DNA of 64,000 nucleotides from Ophiura sarsii (taxonomy: Eukaryota; Echinodermata; Ophiuroidea; Amphilepidida; Ophiuridae), in contig CM069454.1 in assembly GCA_035610835.1 (NCBI GenBank), forward strand, positions 2,605,117 to 2,669,116, given 5' to 3'. Both the position numbers and the translations under genes were made by a program. Below, one piece after another: positions 1 to 12,453 of the stretch (positions are counted from its first letter, which is position 1; each line of letters starts with the position of its first letter). Under the pieces are notes generated by a model. It saw only the letters and a program-made list of their open reading frames with translations, ran no database searches and was not told the DNA's origin.

Positions 1-17
1 GTATACATGAGTGCACT

Positions 18-40
18 CCCCCCCCCCCCCCCCCCCCCCC
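18..40. repeat. poly-C tract (23 C)
   Basis: Uninterrupted run of C, followed by a second short C run after one A. It is the first of several long poly-C/poly-G tracts (2203-2215, 9.7 kb, 29721-29757, 44138-44168, 46774-46796). Confidence 0.95.
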
Positions 41-55
41 ACCCCCGGATACATG

Positions 56-285
56 CTAACACCATTACTATACCCTTTATCAAGTGCTATAAACAAAACA
101 CAATTGGATAACATCATATTTTTATATGCTATGTGTCTACAACCTGCTGTTACATTTTAGTCCTAACCCGTATGGCTAAATGGCATAATGTATTCAATTA
201 CTTTGTCGGTATGTGTGTGATCATTATAACGATTATTAGAAATAAATATCTGCCCTAGATTACGCAGAATCAATTGTAGACATAC
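56..285. repeat. dispersed repeat, copy A
   Basis: This stretch is recognisably similar, in the same orientation, to 28033-28200. Shared landmarks are 'tttatcaagtgc', 'aacacaattgga', 'aataaatatct' and 'agattacgc', in the same order. Neither copy has coding potential. The family is unknown; it may be part of an old DNA transposon or segmental duplication. Confidence 0.5.
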
Positions 286-444
286 ATGTACATGTAGTAA
301 TACATAACGAGTAATTGGATCGGGTGAATTGAGTGCAAAACATGAAGTTAATTATGCTATGGGGACGCGTCTGTCCATTGCAAATTTCAAGTTAACCATC
401 AAGGCAAGCATTGGCAGTTTGTCGAATGTAAATTAGATTAAATA

Positions 445-1497
445 CGAGGGTCATTCAATAAGTTCTACCTCCTACCTCATAACTTTATTATTATATGAGC
501 CAGTCTTATCAAATATCACACGATTGTAGCTTGGAACCTCAGCTACAAATCCAATGTAAATTGATCTGAGTAATGACTGTACTTTTCCAGAGATGCAGTG
601 AGATCCAAACCTCGATTTAGTGTGACGGAAACGGAAGAAAAACAGCAAAATATCGCCGAAGTGCTTTTCAATTGGCCTATTGTAAGAGGCAAAACATACC
701 TATCGGTCAATTATAACCGTTCTAAATGTCAGATATCTCTTCAACAGACTGTAAACAATAAAGTTGACTGATTGGTTTGTCAAAAATATGCCCTCTTATC
801 AGCCAGATCAAGGTCAGGACAACCATTCAGTTTACCCCTCCCCTAGAGAACCCTGTAAAAGTCATGTTTGACTTTCATGATAACTAAGCGATCTTCAATA
901 TATCGAACTAAATGGAGGGATTTAAAGTCTGTCAAAGCGATAATTTTCTATCATTGACTACCTGATTGACTACTCTGAAGGTTGCACATAAGTAAAACTC
1001 ATAAAGTGACTATTATGGTAAAGATTTAACATTCGAGGCATCATTGTGGCTTAAGTTGTAACAACGAAAATTTGACTGATGGCAGTATTCTGGTATGCCA
1101 AAGGCATAGCAAGACATTTGAGTTGATAGTACACTATTTGCAAGCCTACAAGAGTTAATATTGTTTACAATCTTATCTATACATGATAATACTGTAATAT
1201 ATTCAGATATCTTCATTCATTTCCATTTTCAGCATGCTCTTATATCTATCCATACAATACGAAAAAACACCTGAAAACATGTGTATTTTTTTAAGGTAAT
1301 TTTCTGTGTCCGTTGTCCAAAATCTCTCTCTGGCTTTGACCGCGTCATAACAAAAGTAATACAGATATCAATTATCATTTACTACACATTTGTAGCTATG
1401 ATTCGGAGCTATAATCATGACAAATTTCATGAGATTGACATTAATATTAGCGATGTTATGAGGGAGGAGGTAGAACTTATTGAATGACCCCCCCTCG
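445..1497. mobile_element. mariner-like element with degenerate interior
   Basis: Terminal inverted repeats start CGAGGGTCATTCAATAAG on the left and read the same on the reverse strand at the right end, apart from four extra G in the right copy. Both ends abut TA (443-444, 1498-1499), the Tc1/mariner target duplication. Weaker inverted similarity continues about 120 bp inward (both arms contain AGCTACAAAT). No transposase is readable in the interior. A fragment of the same end lies at 23777-23872. Confidence 0.7.
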
Positions 1498-1546
1498 TAT
1501 GTTATAAATGAGGGGTTCTCACATTGATATGGTATACGTATGTGCC

Positions 1547-1730
1547 CAGGCGCGTACGCAGGATTTTGTGAAGGGGGATTTTGTGAAGGGGGGTGTTTTA
1601 GAACTATTGATATAATTATTTCACTATCCATGCCTGCGCGAAGCGCTGGCCGGGACACGCTTGCGTGTCCCGGGGGGAGTTCGAGGTGGGTATCCCCCCT
1701 TGACGCCAGAAGTTTTTTGAAATTCACGGT
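1547..1730. mobile_element. hAT-like terminus fragment
   Basis: CAGGCGCGTACGCAGG at 1547 has the CAG-nGCGTA-CCAG style of the hAT-like end at 2175, followed by two direct copies of GGATTTTGTGAAGGGGG. No matching right end or target duplication was found nearby, so this is probably a truncated copy. Confidence 0.35.
1651..1672. repeat. perfect 10-bp hairpin, TT loop
   Basis: CGGGACACGC, then TT, then its exact reverse complement. It sits in a GC-rich island inside AT-rich DNA, next to the smaller palindromic run GCGCGAAGCGC. Confidence 0.8.
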
Positions 1731-2174
1731 TGAAAAGAACGCATTTCCTTGCATGTTTTTGAACACTTATTGCAGGTTTATTCTTAGTTCAACGTTGCAA
1801 TTTCTCACCAGTAACTCACAAAATCTTAATACTTTTGACTGAGTTCAACCCTAAAAACATCATTATAATACAGTAACTTAATCCGCAGACATTGGTTTTA
1901 CCGGCTATCTCATTGGTTCAATGTGTGTCACATGACACGTGTTATTCTCCCTCTCAGGTTTAACAGACGGACAGAAAAGGCATCGACGCCTAATAATCCT
2001 TTCAATTTAGTTTCTTTTAGTTTATTTATTTTTCTCTCTTTTCATTTTTATCCTGTCTTTTCCCTTCCTATTCTCTCATTTTTCTTTTTCACCCCGGCGT
2101 GGAGGGGGTGTTTAATACGTGGTTAACCCTTTGAACCCTCGCTGTCCCCGCCTGTTTTTAACCCTCACTGAGGG

Positions 2175-3006
2175 CAATGGCGTATCCAGGACTGTTTTAA
2201 TAGGGGGGGGGGGGGCAAAAAAAACCTGAAGCCATCTTGTTGATCTTAAATATTGAAAAGTTGAACCTTATACCCGCGAAGCGCGCACAAATTGTTATTT
2301 TAGCATTAAAAAGTAACGTATGACGTTTTTAATGTCCCCCACATAATATTTAGTATAGAAAATTTGGTGTGGTTTGAGGGCCATTATACTGTTAAAATCT
2401 GTAGAAAATATGCGCGCGGAACGCGCAAACATTTTCAGTTTTTGAACTAAGAGGGTCATGGGAAACTGCCCTGTAATGCCATCTTGTTAAGCTTGAATAA
2501 TGAAACATTCAAACTAATGCGCGCGATGTACGCAAAAATTGATATTTCTAACACTTAAATGGTCCAGTATGACGTTTTACCGTCCAAACATAATATTTAG
2601 AATATTTGGTGTGTTTTGAGACCCATTATAATGTTGAAACCTGTTTAAAAAGTGAGCGCGAATCGAGCAAAAAAACAACCAGTTTTTGAATTAAAATGGT
2701 CCAGAAAAAACTGAAGCACTCTTGTTAAGCTTGAATATTGAAACATTGAAACTAAAGCGTGCAAACCGCGCAAAAATTTGCATTCTTAACACTAAAAAGG
2801 TCTAGTATAAAAACGTTCCTCACATTAAAATTATGGGGACGTGACCCCCGTAACCCCCCCCCCCCACCCCCATTTGCGCTGCATATGTCCATACCCTTCC
2901 TCCTCCCCTAGCTCCTTCTCTTCCTCCTTCTCCTCTTCCTCCTATTTTTTAAAAACTATTTTCAATGGAGGGGGCATGGCCTGCTGCCCCCCTGGATACG
3001 CCACTG
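2175..3006. mobile_element. hAT-like non-autonomous transposon with 8-bp TSD
   Basis: The left end reads CAATGGCGTATCCAGG and the right end is the inverse of CAGTGGCGTATCCAGG (one mismatch). The element is flanked by perfect 8-bp direct repeats ACTGAGGG at 2167-2174 and 3007-3014, the target-duplication length of hAT transposons. The interior holds about three diverged units of roughly 240 bp, each with a 'gccatcttgtt' start and a GCGCG-nnn-CGCGCAAAA palindrome-like core. There is no transposase, so it is a non-autonomous passenger. Confidence 0.85.
2203..2215. repeat. poly-G tract
   Basis: Thirteen G just inside the left end of the hAT-like element; a matching poly-C run lies near its right end at about 2857. 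Confidence 0.9.
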
Positions 3007-3189
3007 ACTGAGGGGTACAAACAGAGAGGAGGACAGCTAGGGTTCCCCCGGGGGTTCCCCTCGCCTTAGCCTTCCCACGGTTCACACACACGTGCTGATA
3101 AAAGCCCTCAATTGTTGAGAAATACAGGCGTTGGAACTCTACCCCCACTTTGTCTAGTCCGCCAGTCGTCTTAGCAATGTAAACAAACC

Positions 3190-3750
3190 CCCCAATATGA
3201 AAAACCTAATTACGCCACTGGGGAGAGGGAAAGAAAGCCTCGTTGAACTGTCAATTGGGAACGGGGAAGGAAAGAGTAAGAGAAAAGACTAGTACCGACG
3301 GGGGAGGGGGTGTACCAATTACCCGACGCACGTTACCGGCCGCTCAACATAACTTTGTACCCGATGCGCCGGTCTTCCGGAGACGCCGCATATATAGCAT
3401 GCTTAAAAAAGGGGGGGGGGGAAGAAAAGTGAACCGAACATTTTCGACTTTACATTTATTTGTCATAGGATTGAGGTACATTTCTGTTTTAAACAAGCTT
3501 CTACTCCCTCTCCCAACTTATTCCATTTTTGGGACATATGCGCGCGTAGCGCGCGAAAATGTTGCCAAAAATGTTGCCAATGCCAATCTCAACCGACATA
3601 CAGTCATAATATTGGAGGGGCGATCGCCCCCTCGACCCCCCCTCTGGTTACGCCACTGCCTCTCCCCTGTCTCCGCTGTCCCCTCTCTCCCCTTCTCTTT
3701 TTCCTTCTCCTTTTCCTTCTCTTTTCCTCTCCGTTCCCCTTTTTTATTTT
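3190..3750. mobile_element. further hAT-like right ends and CT-rich DNA
   Basis: Two more termini of the TACGCCACTG type end at 3220 and 3658, without left partners that I can find. Between them lies a CGCGCGTAGCGCGCG palindrome (about 3540), related to the cores of the element at 2175. The 3660-3745 stretch is pyrimidine-rich (tctcc/ttttcc). The open frames here (3243-3755 plus, 3604-3945 minus) translate low-complexity sequence and are not genes. Confidence 0.4.
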
Positions 3751-3759
3751 TTTAGCGCC

Positions 3760-5610
3760 CGATTGGCATAAATTGGGTGTATTTTGAGGCATTTTTTGGT
3801 AAAAGGCGCCCAATTTATGCAAAATTGGTTGCTTTTCTAACAAAATTGGTATATTGATGGGTGGGAAATTGGCCGAAAAATAAGTATAGAGAAAGTCACA
3901 TTTTTGAAGTCCGGGAGGCACATCCACGTACGGGAATGAAACCAAAATAATATGTCGTATTATATATACATGTAGGTCTTTTAGGGGAAAATACAGTTAG
4001 TAGTTAATATCAGACTTATGCTCAGGGCAGCTGATCAAATGACAATATATTCATTTGTAATGACATTGCCAGAAAGTGTCTAAGGTGTTTAAGATGATAG
4101 CCAAATGAATGTGTTTTGAAATAACCATTTATTGCCGTCAACGACGGGTGGGATATTGGGATATAATTCGTATTTGTATTGACAATGGAAATACCCTTGT
4201 CACAATTTTATTTCGTCTTTTGGTGTGATCTCGCTTGATAAAATAATGGTAAAATCATACCCGTCGTATATGCCTATTATTTCTATTTGAATACTTGTTG
4301 ATGAAGAATTGGGGCTTGTGGAAGTCGATTGAACACTAGCTTCACACCGTCACAGTAGTGACCCGTCACGTCAAAATGAACATGTTGGAGGCCCGAGTCA
4401 AATCTTAATTATTGGAATGACTTGAAAGAGTACATTTTAAGCTTTGAGATGATACCATGTTGAAGATAATGGGACTCTTTGTAATCACAAGATATGATTT
4501 AAAGAAGCATATTTGTTCTTCTTTTCTTTTCTTTATATTTCACAAAATATATTGTCCTCTATCTGCGTTTGCCGACAACATGTCCTTCTTGATGTCACCA
4601 TTCACATTTTTAAGCATTTGGCATACATTGTCTAAAGGGGTGGAAAAGGAAAGTACAATCATATGCTATTGTTTGATGACGGTGGATAAGTACATATTGA
4701 AAAATAAACAAATCAAACACAGTAAAATCAAAGGTACACAGAATTGTTTTGCTGTGGGTAAAGCAACTCTCAATGGTTAATCGCAACTACGAGACGACTG
4801 TAATGGTATAGAAAGCTGTAATCGTAGAGAAAATTACAAAATAATAGATTTAAACCTTGTCAATGAATGAACTATAAGTAATCTCGCACCTCATTTGTTT
4901 CACGCAAATGTTATCGTACACCATTATCCTTGTCAAGGTTATTGCTCATAAACGTCGACTCCCTGAGGGCGCTATCAAATTACATTAAATTCCAGACATT
5001 GGCGGCCACGCATCTCGGACGACCCAATATGGCAACGGGAGTGCACCATTTTGAAATATTTTTAACAGTCATCGCCCGGTTAACGATAGAAATAATTTTA
5101 AAAATAGCATCTACGATGGAGTTGGTTAGCCAGTCCAACGGTTTTGGATTGGAAAACAAATCTTCTAACCTATTTGAAAATGATAAAATTAACATTCGCG
5201 ATTCGTGATTACGTACGTGTTATTAGGTTTCGCGTGGCTACCGTAGTCTGTTCAATTCAAAGCCATACGATTATTTGGTCGAAATGGATATCCGGTCAAA
5301 TGAACATAAATATGATCCCCGGATTCGATTTCCATTCCATCAAACAGTCTAATCAGTAACGAAATTGAATAGTGATCCATTTTATCATGTACAATGGGAC
5401 AGAGTTATAAGTATTTCTTGATCTAATTTGATCTATACATGCGTTGCATTTTTGGTGACGAATCATCCATCTCTCTCTATTAACTTAACAACTAAATGTG
5501 GTTAGAGCTATTGTTTAGGTGTCATTTGAAAGCTTATTTATCTAGCTACACTGTGTGAATAATTCAGGTATTTCTATAACTGTTTGGCTAAGATATGATT
5601 GATTATATTT
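3760..5610. other. no recognisable feature
   Basis: Unique-looking AT-rich DNA. Short open frames (4457-4780, 4930-5208) have no splice sites, motifs or composition that support a gene. Confidence 0.5.
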
Positions 5611-5617
5611 CGAAAGT

Positions 5618-5665
5618 CAGGGGTGGCGTCGGTGGCGGTGGCAGCGTTGGCGGTGGCGTTGTGTA
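5618..5665. repeat. GGTGGC-type short tandem repeat
   Basis: Imperfect GGTGGCG(TTG) hexamer-like repeats in 'gtggcgtcggtggcggtggcag' and its continuation. Confidence 0.7.
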
Positions 5666-5910
5666 CAATCTCTATGGGGAATATAGAAAATGTTCCCAAT
5701 TCTACGTTCAAATTACAATTACTCCTCATCTCTGTATGGTACAAACATGATTTTGCTCTCATTTTATAGATTGTTTTATATTCTATAAGTTTCTGTTTCA
5801 ACAAACGTGTCAACTATTACGTAACAATTGTAATCACGAATCGATTGTATTGTCCTTGGCTTTTCCCCTATCTACTACACAGTGAACTTGCCATAATTCA
5901 TCGGTTTTAC

Positions 5911-6180
5911 ATACAGGGTGTCTCAAAAAAATTAGGACTCTGTTTCATGACGGTGTAATTCTTATTATAATCATTGGACCATGACCACTTTAGTCTCAAT
6001 GTAAAGCCCAATTAATTATTATATTATGATATCCTGAAAATATAAGACCGGGGGTCGTATAGTGCGTCTTACAACTGATAGGTGTATTAATCAAGAAGGA
6101 CATGTTGAGAAATATTCTAGGAATTCAAGTCCTAACTGAATTATTCATGTTTTTAAGTAGGATATGTTGAGAAATATGCT
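5911..6180. mobile_element. Tc1/mariner-like terminus fragment
   Basis: ACAGGGTGTCTCAAAAAAAT preceded by TA resembles Tc1/mariner-type ends and the end of the foldback element at 38753 (CAGGCTGTCCCAAAATGATT). No convincing right end is present. A local duplication of 'catgttgagaaatattct' occurs at 6101-6120 and near 6167. Confidence 0.35.
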
Positions 6181-6199
6181 ACAAACAAAAACAAAAAAC

Positions 6200-7000
6200 G
6201 ATTTTGTGATTAATGGGGTCTTTTGGGAATCAGTTTGGCGTGAGGGTAGCATTTCATAATTAAAATGAAAGATGATCTCTTGTACTTTGATCAGGATATT
6301 GCAAAATATTGATTTTCGATTGTATTGAAAATTTATCACGTGGATGAATACACGTGATCGGAGGCGGTTAGAAGGCGAGCGTCCGGGCTGAAAATAGGGG
6401 TGGCGCTGTTTAAATGATCGTATCGTAAAATCTAATTGGAAGGTGTAACACTTCTTGACGATTTTATGAAATTTGAATGTTTGTTTATTAGAATAAAGCA
6501 TTCGAGTCATTCCAAAAATGGTTACTAAGGGCCCAAAATAGCGACTCTTTTAGCCCTAATTTACATGTAATACAATGGGCGGTTTATTTAGTGCTGTGCC
6601 CCCTTATACTTTAATACACAAAAACACTCACCCAGTGATATATAAGGCATTTTTAAAACAATTATAAATAAATAGTTTAAAACAATTATGTTGCAATAAC
6701 TTTGGGCTAAAATGTGTTTTAGGATTTATGTAAAACAAAGATGGGGTTAGAAATTTTGTAACGACGAATTTCTTATGTATTTTATTGTTTTTCACCCTGC
6801 TATATATAAGGAAATTAACTAAATAATTAATAAAAGGAGAACGTATCACTCAATTTGTATGATTCTTTCATTAAAAGTTATGATAATTCAATCTCCAACT
6901 ACAAATAGCAAAAGAAAATTGATTAAATGTTTGACTGATATGCAAAAGCGCCCTCATGTGTTTCAAAACTGTAACGGCCTATATCTCAAAACAGCGAAAG
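6200..7000. other. no recognisable feature
   Basis: AT-rich DNA with short chance open frames on both strands. No repeat arms or gene signals noted. Confidence 0.45.
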
Positions 7001-7018
7001 CGCATGTCTGGAAAACGG

Positions 7019-7236
7019 GAACAGTCATAACTCAAAAACGCAATGTATGATTGTAATGACAATTTGCACAGATGTTAAGAAGAGCAATACCAACAAATTC
7101 ATGAAGAGTTTGTTTTAAATTTCCTTTTCCTGATTGGCTGCGGCCTGGTTACCATGGCAACCAATCAAAAAATCCCCCATCTATCCCCCCAATATGATCC
7201 CAGTAGGTTATTTGGTTTTTGAGTTATGACTGTTCC
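7019..7236. repeat. inverted repeat, about 20-bp arms
   Basis: GAACAGTCATAACTCAAAAA at 7019-7038 is inverted at about 7216-7235. The spacer contains two CCAAT-type boxes ('gattggctg', 'aaccaatca') around a GGTTACCATGGCAACC palindrome. It could be a small foldback element or a chance hairpin. Confidence 0.5.
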
Positions 7237-7999
7237 CATGTTTAGCCAATCAGAGCCCTTGCTCGGTTACCATGTATGTGGATGTGAACGTGCTCTTTCA
7301 GCTCTTTCAATTAATACTAATAATTTGATTATAATTATTATTGCGTCCAACATGTCCCTTATTGCGTCCAACTTGTCCAGCCAATTGTAAATTATGTACA
7401 TCGATGACGCTCTACGGAAAGAAAAACAACACCTCTCGATATGACCAAGACTTTTTTCCTTCAAATACACATACTTCTTGCTTGCTATACAGGATCTGTA
7501 AACAGTGTGCCTCATACGATAGAAGTGTTACGCCACCAACGAACACCGTTCATCAATACATACATAGGAACCAAATAAAATCTTAAACAATACATATCGG
7601 ATATCCTACATTCTTAAACAGTCAATATTGGATATCCTTCATTCTTAAACATATTTGTCAGTGTTATTGCGCTCTATTCCGTTGAGGCGTTAAACTGAAC
7701 TTTATAAACAGATTAAGCAGACAATCTTGGTCACGAAAAATCATTGTGGCAAAACTCCTGGTCATGTGCGGGTATCCTAAGAACACACCGGCAACACGAA
7801 AAAACCCGACGGAATCCGCCATCGCCGCCCCGTCTTTCTTGAAAAGTCGTATATACATTTTTCTAATATTAATTTGCAATTAATTTAAATGTCATATTTT
7901 AGAGGGAGAAAAATACATTGATATAGTATAAATTAAATATCCAATTTTAAACTGATTAAACAACGTCATTTGTTACAAAAATAAAGACAAACAAAAAAG

Positions 8000-8082
8000 T
8001 GACCCTAGTGAGATTCGAACTCACTGTCAAAATATTCGTAACGAATAAAGCCATCGCCTTAAAGGCACTCGGCCGTCAAGTC
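8000..8082 (-). tRNA. class II tRNA-like relic (Ser/Leu type), probable pseudogene
   Basis: On the minus strand the D arm GCCGAG...AAGGC, a 5-bp T stem with loop GTGAGTTCGAATCTCAC (B box) and an acceptor pairing about 6 of 7 positions (with two wobbles) can be laid out in order over 83 nt. The anticodon arm is poor: an A-C mismatch and wobble pairs. The region that should hold the variable arm instead forms a 6-bp hairpin, TATTCG-TTA-CGAATA. I therefore call it a pseudogene or SINE head rather than a working tRNA. There is no clear SINE body downstream. Confidence 0.5.
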
Positions 8083-8099
8083 AGATATCAAAGTAGATC

Positions 8100-8810
8100 G
8101 CGAAGAATAAAGAAATACCTAATACTAATTTAAATGCCGTTATTTCCCCAATAATCAATAACATTTTGAGCTAAACACGTTGTCATAGAGTATGGCAACG
8201 TTACTTGGAAAAGGACAGCTCAGGACAGAGTGAAATGGAAAATTGATGAAGAGGCCTTCCTTCTGCAGTGGAGTGAAATAGGCTAGATAGACACGTGACG
8301 TATCTAAAATTACACGCCATGTTCAAGAACTGTTATTTAACTTGCAAAAATGAAAAGAAAGGTCTTTTAGAGTGGAGTTGGTTATCCAATAGCATTGGTT
8401 TTGGGATAATTTAATTTAGTTGTACCTAGGAATGTGATATTTAGACTTTTTAGATGGTTTCGCGATTACGTGTTAAACCAATACAAATTGCAAATTTAGG
8501 CAAATCGTGACCAGCGTCGTCCGAGATTAAGCACCTTTCTTAACTGTACATATAGCAGTTTAATAGGGAGACCAAGTTGTTCAGAGCCCTGATCCTATTG
8601 GACAAAAGTTGTTTCAAAGAACAAAGTTTTACTAAGTATGTGCACGGTATGTTATGAGTCTATAAGCGGTTCGCGGCGTACATTACAATTTGTGCAATGC
8701 ATCATTTATGATAAAAAGTAGATGTCTGCATCGCTACTTAAACAACCTGTTTCAATCGAAATTAATATGAGAATATCACCTTACATGCTTGCCGTAATAT
8801 GAGAAATAAT
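8100..8810. other. no recognisable feature
   Basis: No open frame of note, no repeat arms and no RNA gene signal seen. Confidence 0.45.
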
Positions 8811-9706
8811 AGCACATTTAAACCCAGGTAGTAATGTTGATATCACGGAAATACAAACATTCCTATGCCTACAATCTGTACACTAACTTAGTAGTTTGTA
8901 ATAATATTGTCAAGAGAATGTTTAATTTTGCCATAGGGACAGCGCCAGGGTACTGTTCAATAGAGTATACAAGTGCATTCTCTAAGGTGTAATTCCGTCT
9001 GGTATCAGGAGATGATTCAATTTCATATGTGGAAATATCAATATCATCAACATCAGTGGCGACATCAGGCGCAGTGAACTAAACGTTCGAAAGATTAGAT
9101 ATACGGGACCGTACATAATTTATTGGGGCGGTGGTGTGTGGAGGGCTGTGAAAAATTACAGACTCGTATATACAAAAATAACTAGCCGCCCCACCCCTAC
9201 AGCTAAAACTAAAATTTTCATTACCCCTCTGCCATCCAGTAGTTTTCTACAACAACATAAAACGAAAACAAAAACAAAAATTTTCATCGTGTGATATTAT
9301 AATATGGCGATCGTAGCGAGCAAAATTGGTCATATCATGTGATCATGTGTGAGCCTTATGAAACCAAAATGTTAGAACATCCTGGGCAAAAAGTTGTGAC
9401 CTCTATTGTATGGTCTAAACAAAATATGAACCTTATACTTCTTAAAGCTCAAACCTATCTCAAACTTTAAAGTTTATAATCACAATACGTTTTTCCAACA
9501 GATCGTCCGAGCAGGGGCGTGCACTGATGATATGTTGCTGCCCAAAGGTTGTCTTTTAAGTAATGCTGTTGAACTTGATAGGTCGGACTAGGTCTGATTA
9601 CATTTCAAAATAAACATCCAAAAACACCCCAATCACCACCATCTCAATAGTTCGATTCAAAGCTATCAACGTAACACAACTCCATTGTTTAGGATTTAAA
9701 AGCTAC

Positions 9707-9805
9707 AGCCCCCCCCCCCCCCCCTATTTCAACATATGAATATTACAGGACCCCCCACCCCTATTTCAACATATGAAATGTATAGGAACCCCCCCCCCCC
9801 CCCCC
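9707..9805. repeat. paired poly-C tracts
   Basis: Two poly-C runs separated by two copies of 'cccctatttcaacatatgaa'. This looks like a local duplication seeded by the homopolymer. Confidence 0.8.
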
Positions 9806-9952
9806 AATCAACCACCACCACACCCCTACATTCCCTCATCCCTCCAGCATAAATAGTGAACGGTCCCTATCCATTTCATGATTTTGGTTTGTAAGTTGCA
9901 AACGTTAAAATGCACCTGACGGAGAAGGTGCTTGTCGAGATAACTTTACCAT
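9805..9952. repeat. left arm of a 3.4-kb inverted repeat
   Basis: About 148 bp, nearly identical in inverse orientation to 13054-13206. The outer edge is poly-C here and poly-G at the other arm. Together they could be the terminal repeats of an element spanning 9805-13206. Confidence 0.75.
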
Positions 9953-11038
9953 TTTTTTCTTTAAAAGGGTTTCATTTTTTCTTATTTCTATAGGTTTAGA
10001 GTAAAAGGGTAACACTCTAAACCCAGTTATGGCTTCCATTATGGATAACAAACTGATTACTATTTTCATATTAATCAAAACGATATCACAATAGCACTAT
10101 ATTTCTAACATGCTGTTCACCCACATCTATATTTATCCACATACCTAGTGCTATACTGCATAAAATGCCAAATATTATTCATCAATAGATACAGAGATTA
10201 GAGCATCCATAAGACAAGGGTTATAACCTATTTGACGCATTGCTTATAATGTCTTTAACATAGTAGCTTAAAGTACCAAATACTCGGACAGAAACGTTTT
10301 CTTTACTTGGTGAAGAGGTCCTTCAACTTACTCTACACGTCATACGTTAACTGGTCATTGAGTTTATACGTATAATTAACAGGATTATATATGCCCAGAC
10401 GCGTTTTCCAATTTCAAGGACTTTAAAATATCATAGCATTCACCTCATTTTCTGCGACAGCGATGCAACCAGGCTTTCGAAGTGAACGGAACACTATATA
10501 GGCAATTAAAGCATTCCGTCAAATAGGCACTCGCATCTGGTAACAAAATAATATTAACAAAGTAATAAGAATGACCAAAACACATCAACATAATATCAAT
10601 CCACTTGTAGAAAGTACTACATTCATAAAAGTAACCCTGTTACACACTCAATAATGGATAGGATAATCATTTTCTGTTGCTATCCTGCTAAAGATCTATG
10701 CATCGCGAAGTGGTTTACCTTCCGCCACGCAATGGTCGGTCATAATAATAGCGAGTAAATACTATACACATCTGCCTCCCGAGTGTGTTCATGCTGGTGT
10801 ATCGGAGGTGTCTAATGTTATAGAGGTATTCAAATCATTGGTGTGCTGAACTTCATTCACAAGATGTTTCATTTTCTTTGTATAGATTCCAAATGTGCAT
10901 GGAAGAAGCATGCTGCTAATGCACTGTCATATTGACGTTTTGACGCTAAATCAGAAATAGATCAGAATCTCGAGCACCACGAGATTCAATTCAATTATAT
11001 TCGATTCAATTTATTCAGCAAAAATGAATACATAATAT

Positions 11039-11438
11039 AATAATACAATGTGAGAAAGAGGCTATGAGCCCCAATGGAAACCCTGATAAATGGGCTAATA
11101 AAATTAATTAGGACCCTTAACACAGAGACGCGATGAATATGATGTTGATGACACGGTATTATTAGTGGCTCTAATACGGTATTTCTCTTGATTTACTTTT
11201 TTATATGATCACGTTTTACAGTTTTACAGTATTAAGAATTTAATTTTCTTTAAAGTTGTTAAAGAGTTGGAGTGTTTGGGAATTGGATCGTAAATCTCAT
11301 GAGAGCTATAGTCAATTCGTCATTAAACTAAAGTTGTTTCTCCTGGTGACGATGCCCACTTCAATTCTAGCGCGTAGTCAGATCAGAGCGAAATTGTTAT
11401 GTCAGTCTTTGACGACGGCGGATGTTAGGATTGTAGAG
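11039..11438 (-). repeat. 400-bp repeat, copy 1 (possible LINE 3' end)
   Basis: Direct, closely similar copy of 13370-13759. On the minus strand it runs into a (TTGAAT)-rich tail at 10985-11035, the form of a non-LTR retrotransposon 3' end, but no reverse transcriptase sequence is readable. A third, more diverged copy is split around 42461-43942. The open frame at 11256-11582 is a by-product of this repeat. Confidence 0.55.
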
Positions 11439-12453
11439 TGTCAAAAGAAGACCTCGGATCCTCTTTATACCACGGTTCACACAAATAATATCCTTAGAAC
11501 CTACCACACAGTGACTAATAATCAATGGATACTCAGACGGTCACAACAATCAAGATGTTATTTTGATCAAATTATATCATAGATTTATTGAATATTGAAA
11601 AAGCAAACAAACAATTGTATACATATAACAAGTACTGCAGTACAAGAAAATTAATGAACGCGAGCCGGCAATCGTAGTCGTGGGCAACCTGTGTTTCCCG
11701 TGAAATCAGGATATCAAAAATGTTTATTGTTTAGCTCACGGACTTGTAGCTGTCTTGCGTCTTGTCTTGCGTCGATGTCTTGATTATATGGCCATTGTTG
11801 TTTCTCGTTGTTCTCAGTGTCGTGGAAAATACGTCGTCGCCGTCGATGTCAAAACTCGAAAATATAACTCTCTCCAAAACTCCAAAACGGCTGTATAAAT
11901 TACAAGACGGGAACATTCACAAATACCAGTTCGCTTGAACTAAATGTTCACATTTATATGCATTGGCATAATATAATCCACTGACGAATAGTCTGTATAT
12001 CTACATTATTTACTGTCCATTGTAATGTAAATTTAACCATTTCTTTGATGTATCCACATGGCCCTTTATCATAAACGCATTGACAAACTTGAATATTTCT
12101 CAACTCACAAGAGCTTAACCTAATGATGAACAATACCATAATCAGATTGAATGTATACTAAATGTTATCAAGTTGATGAACTCCAAAATGAATCGGTTTT
12201 GGATATGATGCCAAAATCTTACTAGTTTCAAATACATTATCAACACAGCATTAAATTATCCAATACAAGAGTGTTTCATCTCTTGCTTTAAATAACATCA
12301 CTCTGCCGAAAATTAATAACTAATAATTTTCTAGAAACAAAATTTGGTGTATATAATATGATACTGAAATTGACTTAAATTTCACCAAATATTATTTAAA
12401 ATAATATCTAATCATAATATTATTATACACTCAGAATAAAGATATTTACTTAC

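Larger units (their letters stand above)
8820..11438. repeat. segmental duplicate A of the 33.3-44.0 kb segment
   Basis: Blocks here recur in the same order and orientation downstream: 8820-9050 with 33355-33425 plus 33965-34140 (split by an inserted element); 10060-10400 with about 37990-38350; 10560-10750 with 39720-39870; 11120-11325 with 42365-42460 plus 43960-44035. Divergence is substantial, so the duplication is old. The copy here is much shorter because it lacks several insertions. Confidence 0.6.

Noticed and set aside
3243..3945. Overlapping open frames of 170 and 113 codons
   Set aside because: They translate pyrimidine-rich low-complexity DNA and hAT-like ends on opposite strands.
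11256..11582. 108-codon frame, partly repeated at 13604
   Set aside because: Lies in a duplicated 400-bp non-coding repeat. The similarity of the two frames follows from the DNA copy, and there are no domain features.
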